From assembly GCA_036011305.1 (NCBI GenBank), contig DASCNA010000042.1:1-36968 (forward strand): 36,968 bases of DNA. Direction: 5' to 3'. The DNA comes from DASCNA01 sp036011305 (GTDB lineage Bacteria > Verrucomicrobiota > Lentisphaeria > Victivallales > GWF2-38-69). Positions 16,362-24,526 of this stretch are shown piece after piece. The notes beneath the pieces are model-generated. The model ran no database searches. It worked only from the letters and a program-made list of their open reading frames with translations, and was not told where the DNA came from. Positions within the stretch are counted from its first letter, which is position 1, and every line of letters begins with the position of its first letter. The translations under genes were made by a program, and so were the position numbers.

Positions 16362-18545
16362 ATGATTGTATCTTCAGTATTATCGTATAAACAACAGGCT
16401 AAAGAAAGAAAAAAGCTCCTTTTTTTTTCTTTCTTTAATGGTGTTTCTCATATTTGTGTTTCAGGCAATATCATAATACTGTTTCTGCTTCAAGCCGGAC
16501 TTTCTCCGGCTCTGGTAACTGGAGCTACATCATTTGTTTATATTGGTTCTTTTGCTGTCATTTTTTCAAGTTTCCTTATTGCTGGATGGGGGGCTGCTAA
16601 AACGATATCTATATCAGGGCAGCTTAAGGGAATTGCTGCAGTGTTATTGGCATTGACACCGTTTTTTATTAATTATTTATCCCCTATTTATATAACCTTA
16701 CTTCTTCTTGCCTTTTCATTGTTATTTTATGTTTTTAGATATTTAGGTTCACCTGCTATGCGTCCATTACTGGGAGACTTGACAGAAAGTGATAATAAAG
16801 GGAAATTTACTTCAAGTTCATTTTTATATTATAACTTAGCTATGCTTGCCTGTTTAATCGGACTGTTTTTCTATTTCAAATTGGGACAAACATTGGGGAG
16901 TTTTGAAATTGTTATTACTTTTGGTGCAGTAATAAGTTTTTTATGCAGTTTTATAATGGTAACAGTAAAAGAGTCTGAAATGGCGAGAAAAACAGCTAAA
17001 GATTTTAATATTTTTTCATCTCTTAAGAAATTGAAAGAAGATAGTGCAATAAGAAATTTTTTTATTGCCCGTGGATTTTCTGTAGCCATTAGTACTCTTG
17101 TAATATCTGTGTCAGTTATTGCATTAAAGAGAATATATAATATTTCAGACACATATATTTTTATATATATAATCATTCAGCTGCTGGGAAGTATAGGTGT
17201 CACGTATATAAGCGGAATAATTTCAGAGTACACTGGACCTAAACCCCTCATGATTATTTATGTAATAGGCAATATGTTTATTGCTTTAATATGGATATTT
17301 ATTCCTGATCATATAAATATTTATTCATTATCAGCTGTTTTTTTAATTGGAGGCATAACCGGAAGTGGGTTGACTACAAGTTCTTTTCACTATTTTTTAA
17401 TTTTGGTTCCTGAGAAAAAATCTGTAGGTTATTCTCTAATATTCAGCCTATATACTGGGGTTATTGGTGGTGTAGCAAGTATTGTTATTGGTGGTGGGCT
17501 TATTAAAATACTGACAATGTTAATTTCGTCCGAGTTTATGGTTTTTAAGATTTTTTTTCTTATTATGCTGATAATTTCGCTGCCAGTAATATATCTATTG
17601 AGTCGGCTTACAACCTGTTGCGACGTGAAAGTGAAAAATGTTGTTGGCCTGCTGCTCTCTCCAAGAGAGATGTTTACATTGTATTCAATTAATAAGTTTG
17701 AAAAGTATTCATCATTAAAGACAGAACTTGAAAATATAAGTTTTCTACAGAATAAGAAAACAAGATTTTCGAAAAAGTCTTTATTATATTATTTGGAATC
17801 ACCTTATTCTCTTGTTAGAACAAAGGCACTGAGAGGTTTGAATTCACAGAAACTTACATGTAAAGAAGATATTGAGGCTCTTATTAGAGAACTCGAACAG
17901 GGAGAGTATTCTACCGGCTATATGGCTGCTTATATATTAGGAAACAATAATATAAAAGAAGCTATACCTTATTTGAGGAAGGCACTTGATACTGAAGATT
18001 ACTCTTTAAAAAGTCAGGCAATGATCTCCCTATCTCAGCAAAGAGATATTGAAAGCCGTATTAAAATTAAAAACATATTTATGAATTCGGATATTCCCAA
18101 AGTGCTACTGGCGGGTTCTATCTCTTTATCCATCTTCGAAGATGATGAATTGCCTAAATTGATATTGGCAAAGGCAATGTCGGTAGAATGTCCAACCATA
18201 ATAAAACTTGAAATGTTTTATTACATAACAAAATACTATGGTGTTCAAGATGAATATTATAAATTCATAAGATTGTTTAAGGTTGATAAAGAGCAGGGGA
18301 TACTATGGATTCTTGGACTGCTTAAAGACCTTAATGAACCATATAAACTGGTAAAGGACTGTTTTTATGAAGCTGATAATCGAAATGAAATAGCAAGCTT
18401 TTTCAATATAGAATACAGTTCATGTGAGTGCAGTATAAATTCTTTTACGGATATCATCAGAAACATTAATATTGCTGACTGCTGTGATGACATCATCTAC
18501 ATGTTTTTTATTATTTCATCGAAGTGTAAACATAGAATTAGATAA
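16362..18545 (+). CDS. MFS transporter fused to C-terminal HEAT-repeat domain
   Basis: A 727-aa protein. Residues about 20-415 hold some twelve hydrophobic spans in the arrangement of the major facilitator superfamily, with a central loop (KESEMARKTAKDFNIFSSLKKLKED) between the two halves. A cysteine-containing linker (LTTCCDVKVKN) leads to a soluble C-terminal region (about 450-700) with HEAT-like repeats: SLLYYLESPYSLVRTKALRGL, GYMAAYILGNNNIKEAIPYLRKAL and SLKSQAMISLSQ. Similar MFS proteins with cytosolic repeat tails exist in anaerobes, but substrates are unknown. The ATG at 16362 lacks a good ribosome binding site and directly follows the preceding terminator, so transcription should start within this short gap or by readthrough. 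The end overlaps the convergent membrane-protein gene by 8 bases. Confidence 0.75.
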   Translation: MIVSSVLSYKQQAKERKKLLFFSFFNGVSHICVSGNIIILFLLQAGLSPALVTGATSFVYIGSFAVIFSSFLIAGWGAAKTISISGQLKGIAAVLLALTPFFINYLSPIYITLLLLAFSLLFYVFRYLGSPAMRPLLGDLTESDNKGKFTSSSFLYYNLAMLACLIGLFFYFKLGQTLGSFEIVITFGAVISFLCSFIMVTVKESEMARKTAKDFNIFSSLKKLKEDSAIRNFFIARGFSVAISTLVISVSVIALKRIYNISDTYIFIYIIIQLLGSIGVTYISGIISEYTGPKPLMIIYVIGNMFIALIWIFIPDHINIYSLSAVFLIGGITGSGLTTSSFHYFLILVPEKKSVGYSLIFSLYTGVIGGVASIVIGGGLIKILTMLISSEFMVFKIFFLIMLIISLPVIYLLSRLTTCCDVKVKNVVGLLLSPREMFTLYSINKFEKYSSLKTELENISFLQNKKTRFSKKSLLYYLESPYSLVRTKALRGLNSQKLTCKEDIEALIRELEQGEYSTGYMAAYILGNNNIKEAIPYLRKALDTEDYSLKSQAMISLSQQRDIESRIKIKNIFMNSDIPKVLLAGSISLSIFEDDELPKLILAKAMSVECPTIIKLEMFYYITKYYGVQDEYYKFIRLFKVDKEQGILWILGLLKDLNEPYKLVKDCFYEADNRNEIASFFNIEYSSCECSINSFTDIIRNINIADCCDDIIYMFFIISSKCKHRIR

Positions 18546-18984
18546 TATTATTTGAATCTGACTCAGGTGTTGTTTCAGAAAGCATTTTTAACATAAAAAT
18601 AAAAACATAAATAATGCCTATTATATGCATCGTAATCCAAAACGGAAGGGGATTTAAAGTTGGTTTAATATCGATAAGATAAAAGGTTATAGGGTTAAAT
18701 AATCCTATAAATATGATATTTATGATTATAGAATACCACTGAAATTTATTTTTTAATTTTCTTTTCCTACCTTTATAAATTCCTCTAATAGAGAAATACA
18801 ATAGAACTGAGAAGCTTATAAGACAAAGCCAAACCAATACTTCGAACGGATTATAATTAAAAGATATTTGTGTAGATTGAAGATTGATTTTTTTTAAACG
18901 CAGAATAGTAAAAATTACAAAACAGGCAATTATTGTTAAAGAAAAAAGTAAAATAAATAATTTTTCTAACGCTGTGTATCTCAT
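18538..18984 (-). CDS. Four-helix membrane protein, tandem paralogue B
   Basis: A 148-aa protein with four predicted membrane helices (about 9-28, 47-67, 82-104, 115-136). It starts MRYTALEKLFILLFSL and shares with its upstream neighbour (19042-19476) the same N-terminus, an (I/K)GIY.G(R/I)K motif and FNP(I/L)TFY. The pair is clearly a tandem duplication. I do not recognise the family. The gene lies 57 bases after the first copy and its end overlaps the convergent MFS-HEAT gene. Confidence 0.65.
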   Translation of the reverse strand: MRYTALEKLFILLFSLTIIACFVIFTILRLKKINLQSTQISFNYNPFEVLVWLCLISFSVLLYFSIRGIYKGRKRKLKNKFQWYSIIINIIFIGLFNPITFYLIDIKPTLNPLPFWITMHIIGIIYVFIFMLKMLSETTPESDSNNII

Positions 18985-19041
18985 AATATGGTAATATTTT
19001 AATTATTTACTTTGCGTAAGCATTATTTTTAAAATCGTATT

Positions 19042-19476
19042 TTATTCTAAATCTGAAGTATCTTCCGCTTCAGCTAGGATTTTTATTATAAAAGTAGCAA
19101 CATAAATAACTACTATGATATTCATTGGAATCCAGAAAGAAAGGTTAAGCAGTACAGGCCTATAACTCATAAAATAAAATGTTAAAGGATTAAACAAACA
19201 GATAAATATTAAATTTATAATTACTGAAAAGACGAAAAATTTTATTTTTAGTCGATATTTTATTCCTGTATAAATTCCTTTAATAGAAAAACATAGTAAA
19301 ACGATAAAGCCGCTAATGACAAGCCAGCAGAGTACATCGTAAGGATTTCTGGTTGCATTATGTAAATACAGAAAAGCGATTCGTTCAGCATGGAAAACAG
19401 TAAATAGAATAAAACAGGCAATTATTATCAAAGAAAAGAGAAAAATGAATAATTTTTCTAAAGCTGTGTATCTCAT
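19042..19476 (-). CDS. Four-helix membrane protein, tandem paralogue A
   Basis: A 144-aa protein with four predicted helices and an acidic C-terminus (AEAEDTSDLE). The N-terminus MRYTALEKLFIFLFSLIIIACF is nearly identical to that of the adjacent copy, while the first periplasmic loop has diverged. It is the first gene of a two-gene minus-strand unit divergent from lpxA. Function unknown. Confidence 0.65.
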   Translation of the reverse strand: MRYTALEKLFIFLFSLIIIACFILFTVFHAERIAFLYLHNATRNPYDVLCWLVISGFIVLLCFSIKGIYTGIKYRLKIKFFVFSVIINLIFICLFNPLTFYFMSYRPVLLNLSFWIPMNIIVVIYVATFIIKILAEAEDTSDLE

Positions 19477-19645
19477 AACACTTAAACGGTTTAAAATTTC
19501 ATTAGTATATGTATATTATAGTGATTATTTCAAATTTTTCATATAGAAAATTTTAATGCTATATTTTATTATAGTGAAATAATTTAAAATATTAATTTTT
19601 TCTAGGAATTTCATTTTTAGTTAGTAGTTTTCAAGGAGGTTTGTT

Positions 19646-20443
19646 GTGGCTAGGATACATAAGACAGCTATAGTTAGCGAAAAAGCAGTATTGGCTTCTG
19701 ACGTGGAAATAGGCCCCTACTGTATTGTAGAGGATAATGTTGAAATCGGTGCTGGAACTAAATTGCTTAAGCACTGTTGCGTTTCTGGTAATACTATAAT
19801 AGGGGAAAATAATATTATTTATCCCTTTGTATCATTGGGAACTGAGCCACAGGATTATAGTTTTACTAACCAAAAAGCATATTTAAAAATTGGTAATGGC
19901 AATAAATTTCGTGAAGGTTTTACTGCAAATATTGGATCTAGTGACGGTGCCGCTACGACGATTGGGAACGATGGATTTTTTATGGCAAATTCCCATGTAG
20001 CACATGACTGTGTTGTCGGTAACAATATTGTACTAGGGAATTGCTCTGGTTTTGCTGGTCATTCTCACATAGGAAATAATGTAATAATTGCCCCATTGGC
20101 CGGTATACATCAGTTTGTAAAAGTAGGACGTTTTGTCATAATGAGCGGTGGTTCTGTTACTTCATTAGATGTTCCTCCATTTATGATAGCCGACGGAAGA
20201 AACGGTGCTATTAAGTCTATTAATCTTATAGGCCTAAAACGTAACGGGTTTTCTAAAGAAGCTATAAAAGCAATCCGAGATGTATATAAGATATTCTACA
20301 GAGGTGGTTTAAATGCTACAAATGGATTAAATAAAATAAAAGAAGAAATTGAACCTTTACCCGAGGTTCTTGAATTTATTGAATTTGTAGAGAGCAGTAA
20401 GCGTGGCGTAGGCTGTGGAAGGCAGACCGGTAGAAGAGCATAG
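19646..20443 (+). CDS. lpxA: UDP-N-acetylglucosamine O-acyltransferase, first step of lipid A synthesis
   Basis: A 265-aa left-handed beta-helix acyltransferase that transfers 3-hydroxyacyl from acyl carrier protein to UDP-GlcNAc. Hexapeptide repeats run through residues 2-190 (VEIGPYCIVEDNVEIGAG, VVGNNIVLGN and so on). The catalytic pair is in NSHVAHDC (His117 and His120, matching His122 and His125 of E. coli LpxA). GIHQFVKVGRFVIMSGGS and the C-terminal helical region (NLIGLKRNGFSKEAI) are typical of LpxA as opposed to LpxD. The GTG start is supported by a strong AAGGAGGT five bases upstream. The gene stands alone, without lpxD, fabZ or lpxB, and ends at a strong terminator. The C-terminal tail RGVGCGRQTGRRA is basic and unusual. 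Confidence 0.96.
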   Translation: MARIHKTAIVSEKAVLASDVEIGPYCIVEDNVEIGAGTKLLKHCCVSGNTIIGENNIIYPFVSLGTEPQDYSFTNQKAYLKIGNGNKFREGFTANIGSSDGAATTIGNDGFFMANSHVAHDCVVGNNIVLGNCSGFAGHSHIGNNVIIAPLAGIHQFVKVGRFVIMSGGSVTSLDVPPFMIADGRNGAIKSINLIGLKRNGFSKEAIKAIRDVYKIFYRGGLNATNGLNKIKEEIEPLPEVLEFIEFVESSKRGVGCGRQTGRRA

Positions 20444-20456
20444 TATAAATTAAATG

Positions 20457-20495
20457 AATAGCACTAATGTCCAATTGTATATTAGTGCTATTTTT
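20457..20495 (+). terminator. Rho-independent terminator of lpxA
   Basis: A perfect 12-bp stem (AATAGCACTAAT / ATTAGTGCTATT) with a 12-base loop followed by T residues, 13 bases after the lpxA stop. Confidence 0.9.
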
Positions 20496-20520
20496 ATATT
20501 TATAAAAAGATATAAAATTA

Positions 20521-20994
20521 TTATAAATGAAGTGACGGAGAAGGAGGAGGAGGGGGATCGTTTAGTGGATTACTGTCCATAATCTCTCCTTTCTCTTTTA
20601 TTTCTGTATCGGTTGAAAGTAGCGCATTATAAAAGTCTGTCTGTGATAATGTTTTATCGTTTTTATTTGATTTCATCTCTGATTCTTTAGAATTATTAGG
20701 AAGAGTTAACTTTGGTGCGGAAGTTATATCGGTACTAATAGAGTTATGACTGTATAGTTTATGAGCTAATGCTTTATTTTTATTCTTCAGTATTTTTAGT
20801 TTTGAAGCGTACTTTTTTTTAAGATTTTTTATATTTCTTACATATTGTTGATTTAGTTCTTTTATTTCATTTTTTTTATTCTTCAGATTTTTCAGCCTAA
20901 TATTGAAGTTTATGAGAAAGAGAATAATAAATAATATAACAAACCCAATAATGATCCACACAGAATGAGATTTTAAAAATGACTTAAATTTCAT
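20521..20994 (-). CDS. Single-span membrane protein with coiled coil and proline-rich tail
   Basis: A protein of 157 aa when started at the ATG at about 20994, which follows AAAGG at good distance; the longer TTG frame (21066) adds 24 unlikely residues. One membrane helix (about 11-30) is followed by a strongly basic coiled coil (about 32-80, LKNLKNKKNEIKELNQQYVR) and a Ser/Asn/Lys-rich linker, ending NDPPPPPSPSLHL. The poly-proline end may be a binding site for another protein. No family recognised. It lies 95 bases downstream of the LysR gene on the same strand. Confidence 0.55.
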   Translation of the reverse strand: MKFKSFLKSHSVWIIIGFVILFIILFLINFNIRLKNLKNKKNEIKELNQQYVRNIKNLKKKYASKLKILKNKNKALAHKLYSHNSISTDITSAPKLTLPNNSKESEMKSNKNDKTLSQTDFYNALLSTDTEIKEKGEIMDSNPLNDPPPPPSPSLHL

Positions 20995-21088
20995 ATGTAT
21001 CCTTTCATTGCTTAGATGGTCATCATAATCTTGATTAAATAATATCTTAAAATAACTGCTGATCAATAGTATGAAGTATCTTCGCTTT

Positions 21089-21997
21089 CTATTTCAGTAT
21101 ATTTTTAATTTGAGTTCTAAACCATTTATGGGCGGGGTTGTTAGTATCAACCTTTTTCCAAAACATATAATAGTTGAGCTCAGGTGTCTGAAATGGTAGA
21201 TCTCTCATTGATAAATTTAAATTATTGCCTAATTTTTCAATAATATCTTTATTTGCAATACATATGTAGTTGTTGTTTTTTAATAGGTTCAATGCTGTAT
21301 AGAAATGTGGAATTTTAGTGCATCTGTAGTTATTTTTACCAAGGTTCATGTCCAGTATTTTTAAAATAATATCTGAATAATTTTTTCTTGATGAAATTAA
21401 AATAATTGGATTTTTTAGAAAGTTTGCTTTCGTGAGTTTTTGCTTCTTTTCCAGTTTGTGGGAATTTGAAAAAGCACAGGTGAACTTTGTAGTATACAGC
21501 ATTTCCCTAGAGATGTTATTGGAGGAAATATCAAAAGAACCAATAGCTAGATTAATATTTTTTTCCTTGAATTCATGGTAATTTTTTATATTATTTAGAT
21601 GGAATACATCCATGGATATATTCGGAGCTTTTTCATTTATAAAACGTATAAGTCTGTTGCAAAGAATTGATGAAGTATAATCATTCATTCCTAAACCGAA
21701 ATAATCATTGGCAGTTTCAGGTTTGAATGGCCTGGCAGTTTTAAATACTTCTTTAAATTTATTTATAGCTTCATTAACAGGTAATATTAGACTGTTTGCC
21801 ATAGAAGTAAGAACCATCTGCCTGTCAGGACCTTTAACAAGAAGATCATCTTCAAACAATATGCGCAAATCCTTTAATATATTACTTAGTTGTGATTGAC
21901 TCAAATTTAATCTAGCAGCGGCTTTTGAAACACTTTGCTCATCTAGAAGTGCATCAAGTGCAATAAGAAGATTTAAGTTTATACTTGATAGTTTCAT
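21089..21997 (-). CDS. LysR-type transcriptional regulator, divergent from the dehydratase operon
   Basis: A 302-aa LysR regulator. The N-terminal winged HTH (about 3-62) reads NLNLLIALDALLDEQSVSKAAARLNLSQSQLSNILKDLR in effect, with the NodD/LeuO-like 'LNLL..LDALL.E.SVSKAA..L.LSQ' opening. The effector-binding domain (about 90-300) has the periplasmic-binding-protein fold. ATG at 21997 is preferred to GTG at 22006, since AAGGTG is seven bases before the ATG. Its position, back to back with the CoA-transferase operon across 126 bases, is the classic arrangement for a LysR activator of the neighbouring catabolic genes. The inducer would plausibly be an aryl-lactate or phenolic acid, but the sequence does not show this. 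Confidence 0.9.
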   Translation of the reverse strand: MKLSSINLNLLIALDALLDEQSVSKAAARLNLSQSQLSNILKDLRILFEDDLLVKGPDRQMVLTSMANSLILPVNEAINKFKEVFKTARPFKPETANDYFGLGMNDYTSSILCNRLIRFINEKAPNISMDVFHLNNIKNYHEFKEKNINLAIGSFDISSNNISREMLYTTKFTCAFSNSHKLEKKQKLTKANFLKNPIILISSRKNYSDIILKILDMNLGKNNYRCTKIPHFYTALNLLKNNNYICIANKDIIEKLGNNLNLSMRDLPFQTPELNYYMFWKKVDTNNPAHKWFRTQIKNILK

Positions 21998-22024
21998 ATT
22001 AAGCACCTTAATTATTATATATCA

Positions 22025-22037
22025 ATATTGCCAATAT
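22025..22037. promoter_or_regulatory. Palindromic LysR-type binding site (T-N11-A)
   Basis: ATATTG-C-CAATAT is a perfect 6-1-6 palindrome that contains T-N11-A (22026 to 22038), the LysR consensus. Its centre is about 60 bases before the start of transcription predicted for the operon promoter, the usual place of the LysR recognition site. It also touches a TATAAT (minus strand, 22038-22043) that could serve the regulator gene, so autorepression is plausible. Confidence 0.55.
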
Positions 22038-22057
22038 ATTATATCATAAATATTTGT

Positions 22058-22086
22058 TTTACAAAATAAAACTTCTGTGGTATTAT
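22058..22086 (+). promoter_or_regulatory. Sigma-70 type promoter of the CoA-transferase/dehydratase operon
   Basis: TTTACA (22058-22063) and TATTAT (22081-22086) are separated by exactly 17 bases. The start of transcription would fall near 22093, giving a 30-base leader with AGGAG at 22112-22116 before the ATG at 22124. Confidence 0.55.
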
Positions 22087-22123
22087 TATTATATTAAGAA
22101 AAGAATAAAACAGGAGTTTAATA

Positions 22124-23272
22124 ATGAATAACTTTAATATTAAAGGTCCTTTAGACGGTTTACTTGTAATTGATTTTACAAATGTAATAAGCGGACCATT
22201 CAGTACACAGTTATTGAGTGACAACGGAGCAAGAGTAATAAAAATCGAAAGGAAAGGTTTAGGTGATATAACAAGATACTGCGGTGTATTTATAGATAAA
22301 ACTCTTTCAAAAGATTTTGCATGTGTGAATGGTGGAAAAGAAAGTTTTGAGTCAGACCTTAAAAATCCTGATGATGTCAAAATATTGAAGACTATGCTTA
22401 AAAAAGCTGATGTTTTAGTGGAAAATTTCAGACCGGGAGTTATGGATCGCGCAGGTCTTGGTTATGAAGAAGTTAAGAGAATAAAACCTGATATCATATA
22501 TGCATCTATATCAGGTTTTGGTCAGACAGGTCCGATTCACCAGGCCCCAGCCTATGACGAAATCGTTCAGGCAGATTCAGGTTTTATGAATCTTACCGGT
22601 TTTCCTGACGGGAAGTCGACAAGAGCCGGTTGCTCTTTAGGTGATGTAAGTGCAGGATTATATGCATATTCAGGTATTATGACTGCTCTGTTTGCACGTA
22701 CAAAAACAGGTAAAGGCTGTCATGTTGATATAGCAATGCTTGACAGTATGATACATTTAATATCAGAAGCAGTAGGTGAATATTATGCTACTGGTAAATC
22801 TCCTGTTAAACATGGAAATGATAATCCTTCAATTTCACCATTCAGTACTTTTAGAGTTAGAGATAAAGAATTTGTAATATGTGTTGCTTCAAAAAAACTG
22901 TGGGAATTATTATTGAAAGCTATTGGTAAGGAAGAATGGCAGAATAAGCCTGAATTTAAATTTCCAAAAGATCTTCATAAAAACAGAGAAATTCTAAGAA
23001 AGGAATTGGAAACTGTATTGAAGGAATATGATGCTCAATACTGGATAGACAAAATGCATGATGCCGGTGTTCCTTGTTCTAATATTAATACCATAGAAGA
23101 AATGTCGAAAATGGAGCAGGTAAAATACAGAAAAATGATAATTAGATCCGGTGATTGTATGTTTGCCGGAAATCCCATTAAGCTGAGTTCTTATCCAGTA
23201 ATTGAAGAAAGAGAGAAAGCATCTGTCCTTGGTGAACACAATCAGAAAATAATTGAAGAATTTTCAGAATAA
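22124..23272 (+). CDS. CaiB/BaiF (family III) CoA-transferase, aryl-lactate type inferred
   Basis: A 382-aa family III CoA-transferase. It begins with the PLDGLLVIDFTNVISGPFSTQLL block, continues with EVKRIKPDIIYASISGFGQTGP and has the catalytic aspartate, Asp174, in GCSLGDVSAGLYAYSGI, followed by TGKGCHVDIAMLDSM. Family members move CoA between carboxylic acids through an aspartyl-CoA anhydride. First gene of the operon, 18 bases before the dehydratase. The same pair (CoA-transferase plus HgdB-type dehydratase) occurs in FldA-FldBC of Clostridium sporogenes, where cinnamoyl-CoA donates CoA to phenyllactate and free cinnamate leaves. By analogy this enzyme would load an aryl-lactate and release a free arylacrylate for the decarboxylases encoded downstream. 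Substrate is inferred from context only. Confidence 0.88.
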   Translation: MNNFNIKGPLDGLLVIDFTNVISGPFSTQLLSDNGARVIKIERKGLGDITRYCGVFIDKTLSKDFACVNGGKESFESDLKNPDDVKILKTMLKKADVLVENFRPGVMDRAGLGYEEVKRIKPDIIYASISGFGQTGPIHQAPAYDEIVQADSGFMNLTGFPDGKSTRAGCSLGDVSAGLYAYSGIMTALFARTKTGKGCHVDIAMLDSMIHLISEAVGEYYATGKSPVKHGNDNPSISPFSTFRVRDKEFVICVASKKLWELLLKAIGKEEWQNKPEFKFPKDLHKNREILRKELETVLKEYDAQYWIDKMHDAGVPCSNINTIEEMSKMEQVKYRKMIIRSGDCMFAGNPIKLSSYPVIEEREKASVLGEHNQKIIEEFSE

Positions 23273-23289
23273 TATATAGGAGGTGTATC

Positions 23290-24525
23290 ATGTCTGCTGG
23301 TTTTAAAAGAAAAGATATAGAAGCTACTAAGCTGGAAAACAAAATTATGACTGATTATTTCGGGGAATTAAAAGAAGCCATTGACACAAAAAACAGAAAA
23401 ATAGCCTGGTGCACAAGTGTAGGACCGGCAGAACTATTAAGAGGTTTGGGTTTTTTAGTATATTTTCCTGAAAATCATGGTGCAATGCTTGGTGCCACAA
23501 GGATGTCTACAGATTTAATTGATTCAAGTGTAGAAATCGGATTTTCTCCTAATGCATGTTCTTACCTTAAAAGTGATATCGGTTCGTACCTTAATAACCA
23601 AACACCATTGAAAGAGGCATATGGATTTAGTTCAGTACCTAAACCTGATGTTCTTGTTTACAATACAAGCCAGTGTAAAGATGTTCAGTACTGGTTTAAA
23701 TGGTATGGAAAAGAGTTCGGAGTTCCAGTCCTCGGCATGCATACTCCAAGAGAAATTGAAAATGGCGACATGGAATTGAACTATATGGGCACGAATCAAA
23801 TCAAATCTATGATCGCTCCTCTTGAAAAGATAATTGGTAAAAAACTTGATATGGACAGGTTGAAAGAGGTTATTGCAAACTCACTGAAAACTTCTCAGAT
23901 ATGGAATAAGTGTCTAGAGCTAAACTCCAATGTTCCTGCACCATGGACTTTTTTTGACAGCTGTATTCACATGGGGCCAGCTGTAGTTTTGAGAGGAGAT
24001 AAAGTTGCAATAGATTATTATGAAACATTATACAAAGAGCTTAATGAAAAAGTAAGGAATACTGAAGCAGCAGTGGAAGGTGAAAAACACAGATTATTCT
24101 GGGCAGGGATACCTGTTTGGGGAAAGATTGGCGCTTTATCAAAACAGCTAGGTTCTTTAAAGGCAAATGTAGTAGCATCAACTTACTGCAGTTCATGGGT
24201 ATTTAACGATTTGGATCCAGAAAACCCGTTAGACAGTCTGGGTAAAGTTTATACAGAACTTTATATATCCGGGAATGATGATAGACGTGCAAAATACCTT
24301 AAAAAGTGTTTTGATTTTTATAAAATTGATGGAATTCTGTACCATAATGCTTGGACATGTGATTACTCTTCTGAAACCAAATTTGGGCTGCATAAAACTA
24401 TCTGTGAAAAAACAGGGATTCCTTACATCGTTATAGATGGAGATCTTAATGATTTAAGATGCTATTCTGAAGAACAGACAAAAACTAAAATAGAAGCTCT
24501 GATTGAAGAGTTGGAGGGTATTTAA
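23290..24525 (+). CDS. 2-Hydroxyacyl-CoA dehydratase, HgdB/FldB/BcrB-type subunit
   Basis: A 411-aa member of the 2-hydroxyglutaryl-CoA dehydratase D-component / benzoyl-CoA reductase family. These enzymes bind a [4Fe-4S] cluster and remove water from 2-hydroxyacyl-CoA via a ketyl radical. Cluster-ligand candidates are Cys41 (AWCTSVGPAELLRGLG), Cys90 (SPNACSYLKSDIG) and Cys129 (NTSQCKDVQYW), in the typical order. The C-terminal part shows GILYHNAWTCDYSS and IPYIVIDGDLNDLR then QTKTKIEALIEEL, the family close. AGGAGGTG precedes the ATG. Characterised dehydratases are heterodimers of two related subunits, whereas only one is encoded here. The activator follows after one base. The substrate is not fixed by sequence; the operon suggests an aryl-lactyl-CoA. 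Confidence 0.87.
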   Translation: MSAGFKRKDIEATKLENKIMTDYFGELKEAIDTKNRKIAWCTSVGPAELLRGLGFLVYFPENHGAMLGATRMSTDLIDSSVEIGFSPNACSYLKSDIGSYLNNQTPLKEAYGFSSVPKPDVLVYNTSQCKDVQYWFKWYGKEFGVPVLGMHTPREIENGDMELNYMGTNQIKSMIAPLEKIIGKKLDMDRLKEVIANSLKTSQIWNKCLELNSNVPAPWTFFDSCIHMGPAVVLRGDKVAIDYYETLYKELNEKVRNTEAAVEGEKHRLFWAGIPVWGKIGALSKQLGSLKANVVASTYCSSWVFNDLDPENPLDSLGKVYTELYISGNDDRRAKYLKKCFDFYKIDGILYHNAWTCDYSSETKFGLHKTICEKTGIPYIVIDGDLNDLRCYSEEQTKTKIEALIEELEGI

Positions 24526-24526
24526 A

